Below are positions 1-5,757 of a stretch of DNA of 5,757 bases, in pieces. The translations under genes were made by a program, and so were the position numbers. The notes under the pieces are model-generated. The model did not search any database and was not told where the DNA came from. It was given only the letters and a program-made list of their open reading frames with translations. This stretch comes from Pseudomonadota bacterium (lineage in GTDB: Bacteria > BMS3Abin14), in contig DAOVVW010000083.1 in NCBI GenBank assembly GCA_030636965.1, positions 1-5,757 on the forward strand, given 5' to 3'. Within the stretch, counting starts at the first letter, position 1. The number at the start of each line of letters is the position of its first letter.

Positions 1-1221
1 AGGGAAAAATCGGTAGCGGGGCAGCAGAGAGCCATTGCGGAGAAGGAGAAGGAGTATCTCAAACTCTTTGACGAGCAGAAGGAAAAACTGGAATCCATCT
101 CTTCCATGACAGCACAGCAGGCCAAAGAGGAACTTAAGGCCATGATGGTGGAAGAAGCACGTATTGATTCCGCAAAGACCATCATGCGCATTGAGGAGGA
201 GGCCAGGGAAACAGCCGACAAGAAGGCAAAAGAGATCATAAGCCTGGCGGTTCAGCGATATTCGGGAGATTACGTTGCCGAAAAGACGGTGACAGTGGTT
301 TCTCTGCCCAATGACGAGATGAAGGGCAGGATAATCGGGAGAGAGGGCAGGAACATCAGATCCTTTGAGAGTGCCACCGGGGTTGATCTTATAGTGGATG
401 ACACGCCGGAAGCTGTGGTTTTGTCGGTATTCGACCCGATCCGGAGAGAGATTGCCAGGATTGCGCTGGAAAGGCTTGTGGCCGATGGAAGGATCCACCC
501 CGCAAGAATTGAAGAAGTGGTCAAGAAAGTCGGACGGGAAATGGAGACCACCCTTAAGGAAGAAGGGGAAAAGGCCGCTTTTGATGTAAGTGTGCATGGA
601 ATCCATCCGGAGCTTATAAGGCTCATGGGCAGGCTCAAGTACAGGACGAGTTATGCCCAGAATGTAATGTCTCACTCCCTTGAAGTTGCTTTTCTGTGCG
701 GGATCATCGCCGGAGAGCTCGGGCTGGATATCAAGGATGCCAAGAGAATTGGTTTCCTCCACGATGTGGGCAAAGCTGTGGACCATGAAGTGGAAGGGTC
801 TCACGCCCTCATCGGAGCTGAGCTCGCAAAGAAGTACGGCGAATCACAGAAGATCGTGAACGCCCTCGCCGCCCACCACGACGAGGTGAAATCCGGCTCG
901 ATCGAGGCGATAATCGTTCAGGCCGCCGACGCGCTTTCGGCCGCAAGGCCGGGGGCACGGCGGGAGATGCTCGAGACCTATATTAAGCGCCTCGATGATC
1001 TTGAGCGGATCGCAAAATCGTTCAAAGGTGTCGACAAGAGTTACGCGATACAGGCTGGCAGGGAAGTGAGGATAATGGTGGAATCCGAAGAGGTCTCAGA
1101 TGAGCGGGCTTCAGTTCTGGCAAGGGAGATCGCCCAGCAGATTGAAAAGGAACTGGCTTTCCCGGGACAGATCAGGGTAACCGTGATCAGGGAAACGAGG
1201 GCGGTGGATTACGCCAAGTAA
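1..1221 (+). CDS. rny: Ribonuclease Y, 5'-truncated by window edge
   Basis: RNase Y is a membrane-anchored endoribonuclease that initiates mRNA decay. The frame is open from base 1 through the ATG at 106, so that ATG is internal and the gene begins outside the window. 406 residues are visible; the family usually has about 510-520, so the N-terminal membrane helix and part of the coiled coil are missing. Residues 1-85 (window count) are Glu/Lys/Ala-rich coiled coil. The KH RNA-binding domain follows, with its [10 protein letters not shown] loop at residues 109-118. The HD phosphohydrolase domain has a conserved His in MSHSLEVA (about residue 225), the His-Asp pair in FLHDVGK at 254-255 (bases 760-765), and AAHHDE near 291-295. 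All key motifs are intact. It ends with TAA at 1219-1221. ymdB follows on the same strand, an adjacency common in many bacteria. Identification is secure. Confidence 0.97.
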   Translation, partial: REKSVAGQQRAIAEKEKEYLKLFDEQKEKLESISSMTAQQAKEELKAMMVEEARIDSAKTIMRIEEEARETADKKAKEIISLAVQRYSGDYVAEKTVTVVSLPNDEMKGRIIGREGRNIRSFESATGVDLIVDDTPEAVVLSVFDPIRREIARIALERLVADGRIHPARIEEVVKKVGREMETTLKEEGEKAAFDVSVHGIHPELIRLMGRLKYRTSYAQNVMSHSLEVAFLCGIIAGELGLDIKDAKRIGFLHDVGKAVDHEVEGSHALIGAELAKKYGESQKIVNALAAHHDEVKSGSIEAIIVQAADALSAARPGARREMLETYIKRLDDLERIAKSFKGVDKSYAIQAGREVRIMVESEEVSDERASVLAREIAQQIEKELAFPGQIRVTVIRETRAVDYAK

Positions 1222-1240
1222 TGAGACGATGACTTACCTA

Positions 1241-1306
1241 GCCCAACGCCCAATGACCAAGGACCAATGTATAGACACGTTGGTCGTTGGTCTTTGGTCT
1301 TTGGTC
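1241..1306. repeat. Inverted pair of 4-unit heptad arrays, potential long hairpin
   Basis: Bases 1243-1270 are four exact 7-base units: CCAACGC, CCAATGA, CCAAGGA, CCAATGT. Bases 1278-1305 are four units of the complementary type: CGTTGGT, CGTTGGT, CTTTGGT, CTTTGGT. Folding 1241-1270 onto 1277-1306 around a 6-base loop pairs 24 of 30 positions, plus one possible G-U. Mismatches fall only at the first and sixth positions of units, so the variable positions of the repeat set the mismatch pattern. It fills half of the 129-base rny-ymdB gap. No T-run follows, so it is not a standard intrinsic terminator; a role in mRNA 3'-end protection is only a guess. The same CCAAYGN unit recurs at 3457-3484. 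Confidence 0.85.
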
Positions 1307-1350
1307 GCGCACAGTAACTTTTCAATGTGTAGCCCCAAAACGAGAGATAA

Positions 1351-2178
1351 ATGACCAAAGGCACAGTGGATAATTCAATCAAGATACTATTCATAGGCGA
1401 CGTCGTCGGCAAGCCGGGGCGCGTAGCCGTTAGAGAGCTCCTGGACGGGTTGATCGACTCGTATAAGATCGATCTTGTGGTTGCAAATGCAGAGAACGTT
1501 GCCGGTGGCTTCGGAGTCACGGCACGGACGGTATCCGAACTTTTCGATTATGGAGTGCATGTCCTGACAACGGGTAATCACGTCTGGGATAAAAAGGAAG
1601 CTGAGCCCCTTCTGAATGAGGTGGAAAATCTCCTGAGGCCTGCAAATTATCCCCCGGCTGCCCCGGGGTCAGGGTTCTGTACCGTATCTACGCCGGGCGG
1701 AGTCGATGTTGCTGTGGTAAATCTCTCCGGGCGAGTATTCATGGAGTGCGTGGACTGTCCCTTCAGGACTGCGGACTCGGTCCTTGAAAAGATCGAAGGG
1801 TCGACATCATGTGTTATCGTGGATTTTCACGCTGAGGCAACTTCGGAAAAGAGGGCGATGTCTCTTTACCTTGACGGCAGGGTCAGCGCTGTGTTGGGAA
1901 CTCATACCCATATCGCCACCGCTGATGAGAGGATCCTCCCTGGCGGGACAGCATACATTACTGACCTGGGAATGACGGGGAACGAAGATGGCAGCGTCAT
2001 AGGCATCAATTATGAGGCCGCTAAAAAGAGATTTCTGTCCCATATACCCACCCGTTTTGACCTGGCAAAGGGGATTCCGGTTCTGAATGGTGCCGTCCTG
2101 ACTATCGATGCGGATTCCGGCAGGGCGGAATCCATCGAACGCATATCAAGGTCTCTTGACCGATCAGTCTCCCCCTGA
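1351..2178 (+). CDS. ymdB: YmdB-family metallophosphoesterase (TIGR00282 type)
   Basis: A cytosolic dinuclear-metal phosphodiesterase. In Bacillus the family member hydrolyses 2',3'-cyclic nucleotides and affects biofilm and RNA metabolism; the substrate here is unproven. The metal-site motifs are all present: Asp17 in LFIGDVVGKPGR, Glu48-Asn49 in VANAENVAGGFG, Asn76-His77 in TTGNHVWD, His160 in VDFHAEAT, and His185 and His187 in LGTHTHIATADE. The C-terminal part (RFDLAKGIPVLNG, then SIERI) also fits. Length is 275 residues against a typical 255-270, and the excess is the first nine residues (MTKGTVDNS). The start is therefore uncertain: ATG 1351 has only a weak GAGAG upstream, while GTG at 1366 is preceded by AAAGG at 1357-1361. 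It stops with TGA at 2176-2178, 9 bases before xseA, indicating one transcript. The family assignment is firm; the exact start is not. Confidence 0.94.
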   Translation: MTKGTVDNSIKILFIGDVVGKPGRVAVRELLDGLIDSYKIDLVVANAENVAGGFGVTARTVSELFDYGVHVLTTGNHVWDKKEAEPLLNEVENLLRPANYPPAAPGSGFCTVSTPGGVDVAVVNLSGRVFMECVDCPFRTADSVLEKIEGSTSCVIVDFHAEATSEKRAMSLYLDGRVSAVLGTHTHIATADERILPGGTAYITDLGMTGNEDGSVIGINYEAAKKRFLSHIPTRFDLAKGIPVLNGAVLTIDADSGRAESIERISRSLDRSVSP

Positions 2179-2180
2179 GG
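2177..2180 (+). promoter_or_regulatory. Likely xseA ribosome binding site overlapping the ymdB stop
   Basis: GAGG at 2177-2180 shares bases with the ymdB TGA and sits 7 bases before the ATG at 2188. A second GAGG at 2183-2186 is too close (1 base) to act for this ATG. The in-frame ymdB TGA rules out any earlier xseA start, so the ATG at 2188 is well supported and translation is probably coupled. Confidence 0.6.
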
Positions 2181-2187
2181 CCGAGGA

Positions 2188-3309
2188 ATGGGCAGGCCCG
2201 GTCCACTTACCGTAACTGAACTCACTCAGATGATCGCGTCCACCCTGGATGCGGCCTTTCCACCCCTCTGGGTGGAGGGTGAATTGGCTGATGTATCAAC
2301 TTCCACGAGCGGTCATGTCTACTTCAACCTGAGGGATGGATCATCCCAACTGAAGGCTGTTATGTTCCGCCGGACTGCTGCCAGACTCCCATTCACACCT
2401 GAAAACGGCTCACATGTCCTTGTTTCAGGCAAGCTATCTGTCTATGAACCCAGGGGTGAATATCAGATCGTGGTTGAGGAGATGGAGCCCAGGGGTATTG
2501 GTGCTCTCCAGGCTGCGATCCAGAAGCTATATGAGAGGCTGTCAGAAGAAGGGCTATTCGATCAGGAACGGAAAATTCCCCTGCCTCCTTTCCCCTCCGC
2601 AGTTGGTATTGTCACCTCAAGCACCGGGGCGGCGATCAGGGATATACAGAAGGTATTAAGGGAGAGGGAAGCCGGGATGAGGGTGGTTCTTTCCCCGGCC
2701 CTGGTTCAGGGTGAAAACGCACCCCAATCCATTGTTGACGCCATACGTTTGCTGGAGGACCATGGCGATGTGGACCTGATCATAATAGGAAGGGGTGGTG
2801 GCTCCTTCGAGGATCTACTGGCATTTTCCGATGAGGGTGTGGTGAGGGCCGTTGCCGGGTGTCTGATACCGACTGTCTCCGCCGTCGGACACGAGATCGA
2901 TACAGTCCTGACGGATATGGCGGCTGATGTCAGGGCGCCCACTCCCTCTGCGGCCGCCCAGATAGTGGCAAAAAGCAGACCAGAGGTCGAAGCGACATTG
3001 AGGCATCTCATGTCAGGGTTGGTCTCCTCCGCCCGATGGAAGATCGAAAACGCGCGGATGATGCTTTTGGCGGCTCAATCCGGGCTGGTGCCTCCGCAGC
3101 ACAGTCTCCAGAGGGCCAGGATGAGACTGGATGAACTGGGGTTCAGGATGCAGAACCGCGTTAGAACAACCCTGTCGGAAAGAGGGTCGCACCTTTCCAG
3201 ACTGGACGGTCTCCTCGCATCCATGGGCCCGGAATCTGTCTTGAAGAGGGGATATGCTATTATACTGAAGCAAGAAGATGGCGCAGTACGCGGGTCCGAA
3301 GATGTTTAG
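2188..3309 (+). CDS. xseA: Exonuclease VII large subunit, ends early at an in-frame amber codon
   Basis: Exonuclease VII degrades single-stranded DNA from both ends into oligonucleotides and acts in repair; XseA is the catalytic subunit and binds several copies of XseB. The N-terminal OB-fold covers about residues 5-100, with LWVEGELADV and SGHVYFNLRDG (residues 41-51). The catalytic domain has VGIVTSSTGAAIRDI (139-153), IIIGRGGGSFEDLLAFSDE (198-216) and SAVGHEIDTVLTDMAADVRAPTPSAAA (231-257). A helical, likely coiled-coil region runs from about 262 to 345, followed by VLKRGYAII (351-359). Translation stops at TAG 3307-3309 after 373 residues, shorter than the usual 400-450. The codons after the stop still encode the expected C-terminal strand (see 3310-3381), so this is a late nonsense codon rather than a natural end. 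The catalytic motifs are intact and activity is plausible. No xseB follows. Confidence 0.95.
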   Translation: MGRPGPLTVTELTQMIASTLDAAFPPLWVEGELADVSTSTSGHVYFNLRDGSSQLKAVMFRRTAARLPFTPENGSHVLVSGKLSVYEPRGEYQIVVEEMEPRGIGALQAAIQKLYERLSEEGLFDQERKIPLPPFPSAVGIVTSSTGAAIRDIQKVLREREAGMRVVLSPALVQGENAPQSIVDAIRLLEDHGDVDLIIIGRGGGSFEDLLAFSDEGVVRAVAGCLIPTVSAVGHEIDTVLTDMAADVRAPTPSAAAQIVAKSRPEVEATLRHLMSGLVSSARWKIENARMMLLAAQSGLVPPQHSLQRARMRLDELGFRMQNRVRTTLSERGSHLSRLDGLLASMGPESVLKRGYAIILKQEDGAVRGSEDV

Positions 3310-3381
3310 GTTAGTGAGAGCCTTTCAGCAAGGCTGGCGGAAGGAGCGATTAGCGTTCAGGTGACGGATGCTGATAAATAA
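3310..3381 (+). other. xseA: Continuation of xseA beyond the amber codon (C-terminal 23 codons + TAA)
   Basis: Reading on in the xseA frame after TAG gives VSESLSARLAEGAISVQVTD and then ADK before TAA at 3379-3381. This matches the family's C-terminal pattern of Arg-Leu-x-x-Gly-x-Ile-x-x-x-Val that follows RGYAI and the 'DG' turn. Compared from memory with the E. coli end (QVKAGEMLTTRLEDG), the stretch DV-stop-VSESLSARLAEG aligns without gaps, and the stop falls on a Lys position. One base change from AAG (Lys) or CAG (Gln) would create it. It could be a recent nonsense mutation, read-through, or a sequence error. Confidence 0.8.
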
Positions 3382-3384
3382 TGT

Positions 3385-3419
3385 GTGATGAGTGATGAGT
3401 GATTAGTAATTGGTTATTG
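3385..3419. repeat. Degenerate 7-base repeat, GTGATGA type, five units
   Basis: Five consecutive heptads are seen starting 3 bases after the distal xseA TAA: GTGATGA, GTGATGA, GTGATTA, GTAATTG, GTTATTG. The first two are identical, and each later unit drifts by one or a few bases from the one before. The last two contain ATTGG-like strings complementary to the CCAAT-type units at 3457-3484, so the flanks could pair around the small hairpin at 3432-3452. No ORF with gene-like features covers it. Confidence 0.7.
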
Positions 3420-3431
3420 GTGAAAACAGGC

Positions 3432-3452
3432 TATAGGCGCTGGGCGCTTATA
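3432..3452. other. Short GC-core hairpin between repeat arrays
   Basis: TATAGGCGC (3432-3440) and GCGCTTATA (3444-3452) form a 9-base-pair stem, with one G-U pair and a three-base loop TGG. No T-run follows on either strand, so it is not a convincing terminator. It sits immediately before the CCAAYGN array and may be part of the same composite element. Confidence 0.55.
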
Positions 3453-3456
3453 TCGT

Positions 3457-3484
3457 CCAACGTCCAATGTCCAACGCCCAACGT
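3457..3484. repeat. Four-unit heptad array, CCAAYGN type (second copy in window)
   Basis: Four exact 7-base units are present: CCAACGT, CCAATGT, CCAACGC, CCAACGT. Consensus and copy number match the left arm at 1243-1270, about 2.2 kb away, yet the two are not identical in sequence at the variable positions. The conserved core is CCAA with G at position 6; positions 5 and 7 vary. A dispersed short repeat like this resembles in style the heptameric STRR repeats known from cyanobacteria, although the sequence differs. Confidence 0.8.
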
Positions 3485-3509
3485 GAACACGAACCAAAAA
3501 CGAACAACT

Positions 3510-3594
3510 CTAATGATTCAATTTCTAATGTCTAATACTCTAATTTCTAATGCTCTAATTTCCAATCTCCATTCTCCAATTTCGACTCTCGAAT
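3510..3594. repeat. AT-rich 7/8-base repeat array, YTAAT/CCAAT type, about 12 units
   Basis: Five-base cores start at 3510, 3518, 3525, 3532, 3540, 3547, 3555, 3562, 3569, 3576, 3583 and 3590. They read CTAAT, TCAAT (register 3518), CTAAT four or five times, then CCAAT, CCATT, CCAAT, CGACT, CGAAT. Spacing is 8,7,7,8,7,8,7,7,7,7,7 bases. The unit drifts gradually along the array and the register runs up to the terminator at 3598. The composition is far more AT-rich than the flanking genes. It appears non-coding; the plus-strand frame open across it runs antisense into groEL and has no family resemblance. Confidence 0.75.
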
Positions 3595-3597
3595 TTC

Positions 3598-3631
3598 AAA
3601 AAAAAAGCCCGGGAATCTCCCGGGCTTTTTT
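3598..3631. terminator. Bidirectional intrinsic terminator between xseA and groEL
   Basis: The stem is GCCCGGGA (3607-3614) with TCCCGGGC (3618-3625), 8 perfect pairs around the loop ATC. Nine A (3598-3606) lie on the left and six T (3626-3631) on the right. For groEL on the minus strand the stem starts about 25 bases past the stop and is followed by nine U. For the plus strand it is followed by six U, so it can also end xseA-side transcripts. It is a strong candidate in both directions. Confidence 0.93.
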
Positions 3632-3650
3632 GCAATATGTGAAACGACTA

Positions 3651-5318
<1,668 letters not shown>

Positions 5319-5609
5319 CTACTTTTCGATTACGCCGAGGATGTCATCTTCCCTCATAATAAGGTACTCTTCTTCCTTGATCATGACCTCGGTTCCGGCA
5401 TACTTGCCGAAGAGGATCTTGTCCCCTTTTTTGACGTCAAGAGCTCGTTGGGAACCATCTTCCAACACCCTTCCTTTACCAACTGCTACAACTTCACCCT
5501 CCTGGGGCTTTTCAGTAGCCGTATCGGGGATAATTATCCCACCCTTGGTTTTAGTTGACTCCTCGAGTCTTTTTACAAGAATACGATCCTGCAATGGTCT
5601 GATCTTCAT
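5319..5609 (-). CDS. groES: Co-chaperonin GroES (10 kDa, Cpn10)
   Basis: GroES is the heptameric lid that caps GroEL and closes the folding chamber. At 96 residues it has the normal family length. It opens with the typical [14 protein letters not shown] strand. The mobile loop that docks on GroEL covers about residues 16-33, with the hydrophobic GGIIIPDTA segment. [13 protein letters not shown] and [34 protein letters not shown] complete the beta barrel. The ATG at 5609 has AAGGAGG upstream. It is the first gene after the CIRCE operator and is followed by groEL after 33 bases. It ends in TAG (5321-5319); groES and groEL are in the same frame, and no other stop lies between them. Confidence 0.99.
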   Translation of the reverse strand: MKIRPLQDRILVKRLEESTKTKGGIIIPDTATEKPQEGEVVAVGKGRVLEDGSQRALDVKKGDKILFGKYAGTEVMIKEEEYLIMREDDILGVIEK

Positions 5610-5615
5610 ACGCTC

Positions 5616-5635
5616 TTTCCTCCTTCATCATGAAG
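5616..5635 (-). promoter_or_regulatory. groES Shine-Dalgarno with overlapping 13-base palindrome
   Basis: On the minus strand AAGGAGGAAA (5625-5616) gives AGGAGG 9 bases before the groES ATG. Directly upstream and sharing three bases with it is the palindrome CTTCAT-C-ATGAAG (5623-5635 in plus orientation). A hairpin there would touch the edge of the ribosome site; with a one-base centre it is too tight to fold fully, so a regulatory role is doubtful. Confidence 0.7.
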
Positions 5636-5669
5636 TAGTTAATAATCTCGGCTGATACACTGCCCCCGG

Positions 5670-5694
5670 TATCTTCCGATGATGGAAGAAGATA
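5670..5694 (-). other. Hairpin in the groES leader
   Basis: In plus orientation TATC-TTCC (5670-5677) pairs with GGAA (5684-5687) and, across a three-base bulge (GAA), with GATA (5691-5694); the loop is GATGAT. A simpler register gives TCTTCC/GGAAGA, 6 pairs. It lies between the CIRCE and the groES start in the untranslated leader. It could stabilise the mRNA; no function can be shown from sequence. Confidence 0.4.
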
Positions 5695-5718
5695 GAGACA
5701 CGGAGCCGGAATAAACAG

Positions 5719-5745
5719 TTAGCACTCTTGCCAGTTGAGTGCTAA
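5719..5745 (-). promoter_or_regulatory. CIRCE operator (HrcA binding site)
   Basis: TTAGCACTC (5719-5727) and GAGTGCTAA (5737-5745) are perfect inverted 9-base arms with the canonical 9-base spacer, matching the CIRCE consensus exactly. HrcA repressor binds this element and releases it on heat or folding stress, with GroEL helping HrcA to fold. It lies 109 bases before the groES start and just downstream of a -10-like box, the usual place for CIRCE. Confidence 0.97.
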
Positions 5746-5751
5746 CACGGC

Positions 5752-5757
5752 AATATA
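5752..5757 (-). promoter_or_regulatory. Probable -10 box of the groESL promoter (-35 outside window)
   Basis: On the minus strand TATATT lies 6 bases upstream of the CIRCE, which would place the transcription start at the edge of the operator (about 5745) and give a leader of roughly 136 bases. The match to the vegetative TATAAT is 5 of 6. The -35 element falls beyond the window, so the promoter is only half visible. Confidence 0.6.

Noticed and set aside
106..108. ATG at 106 as the true rny start
   Set aside because: The frame is open upstream to base 1 with coiled-coil sequence typical of RNase Y, and the family has an N-terminal membrane helix that would otherwise be missing.
270..638. 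Minus-strand 122-codon open frame within rny
   Set aside because: It lies wholly opposite the conserved KH-HD linker of rny and has Ser/Thr/Leu-rich antisense composition with no domain.
1241..1306. Intrinsic terminator after rny
   Set aside because: The stem is long but imperfect, and no T-run follows on either strand; the next bases are GCGCACAG.
3307..3309. Pyrrolysine insertion in XseA
   Set aside because: Possible in principle but unsupported: no pyl genes are in view, groES uses TAG as a normal stop, and a Lys or Gln codon one base away is a simpler origin.
3385..3594. CRISPR array
   Set aside because: The units are 7-8 bases with no unique spacers and no 23-40 base direct repeats; no cas genes are present.

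Overview
This window holds two oppositely oriented housekeeping gene groups. The gene content suggests a Gram-negative-type anaerobic or environmental bacterium, most likely from the former Deltaproteobacteria (Desulfobacterota) or a neighbouring lineage. That placement is an inference from the rny-ymdB-xseA order, the CIRCE-controlled groESL operon and protein similarity recalled from memory; nothing in the window fixes the taxon. Base composition looks moderate, roughly half G+C, and the coding regions look uniform with no sign of recent transfer.

Left part, plus strand (1-3381): the 3' three quarters of rny (RNase Y, cut by the window edge), then ymdB (metallophosphoesterase), then xseA (exonuclease VII large subunit). 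The rny-ymdB gap is 129 bases and is occupied mainly by an inverted pair of 7-base repeat arrays. ymdB and xseA are 9 bases apart and must be co-transcribed. RNase Y and YmdB are an RNA-turnover pair often found adjacent. XseA degrades single-stranded DNA and normally needs XseB, which is not encoded directly downstream here.

The most notable coding anomaly is that the xseA frame meets an amber codon (TAG, 3307-3309), yet continues for 23 codons of recognisable XseA C-terminus to a TAA at 3379-3381.

Middle (3382-3650): a non-coding convergent intergenic region. It is built almost entirely of degenerate 7-base-period repeats of three sequence types, one small hairpin, and a strong bidirectional intrinsic terminator. 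One repeat type (consensus CCAAYGN, four units) is the same as the type found between rny and ymdB, so it is a dispersed element.

Right part, minus strand (5757-3651): a classic heat-shock operon, reading -10 box, perfect CIRCE operator for HrcA, a leader of about 109 bases with small hairpins, groES, a 33-base gap, groEL, terminator. GroES and GroEL form the folding chamber. The operon looks intact and conventional, apart from a short GroEL tail with few Gly-Gly-Met units. I see no CRISPR array, IS element, tRNA/rRNA or defence system, and no convincing new multi-gene system. The candidates for novelty are the xseA amber codon and the heptad repeats.
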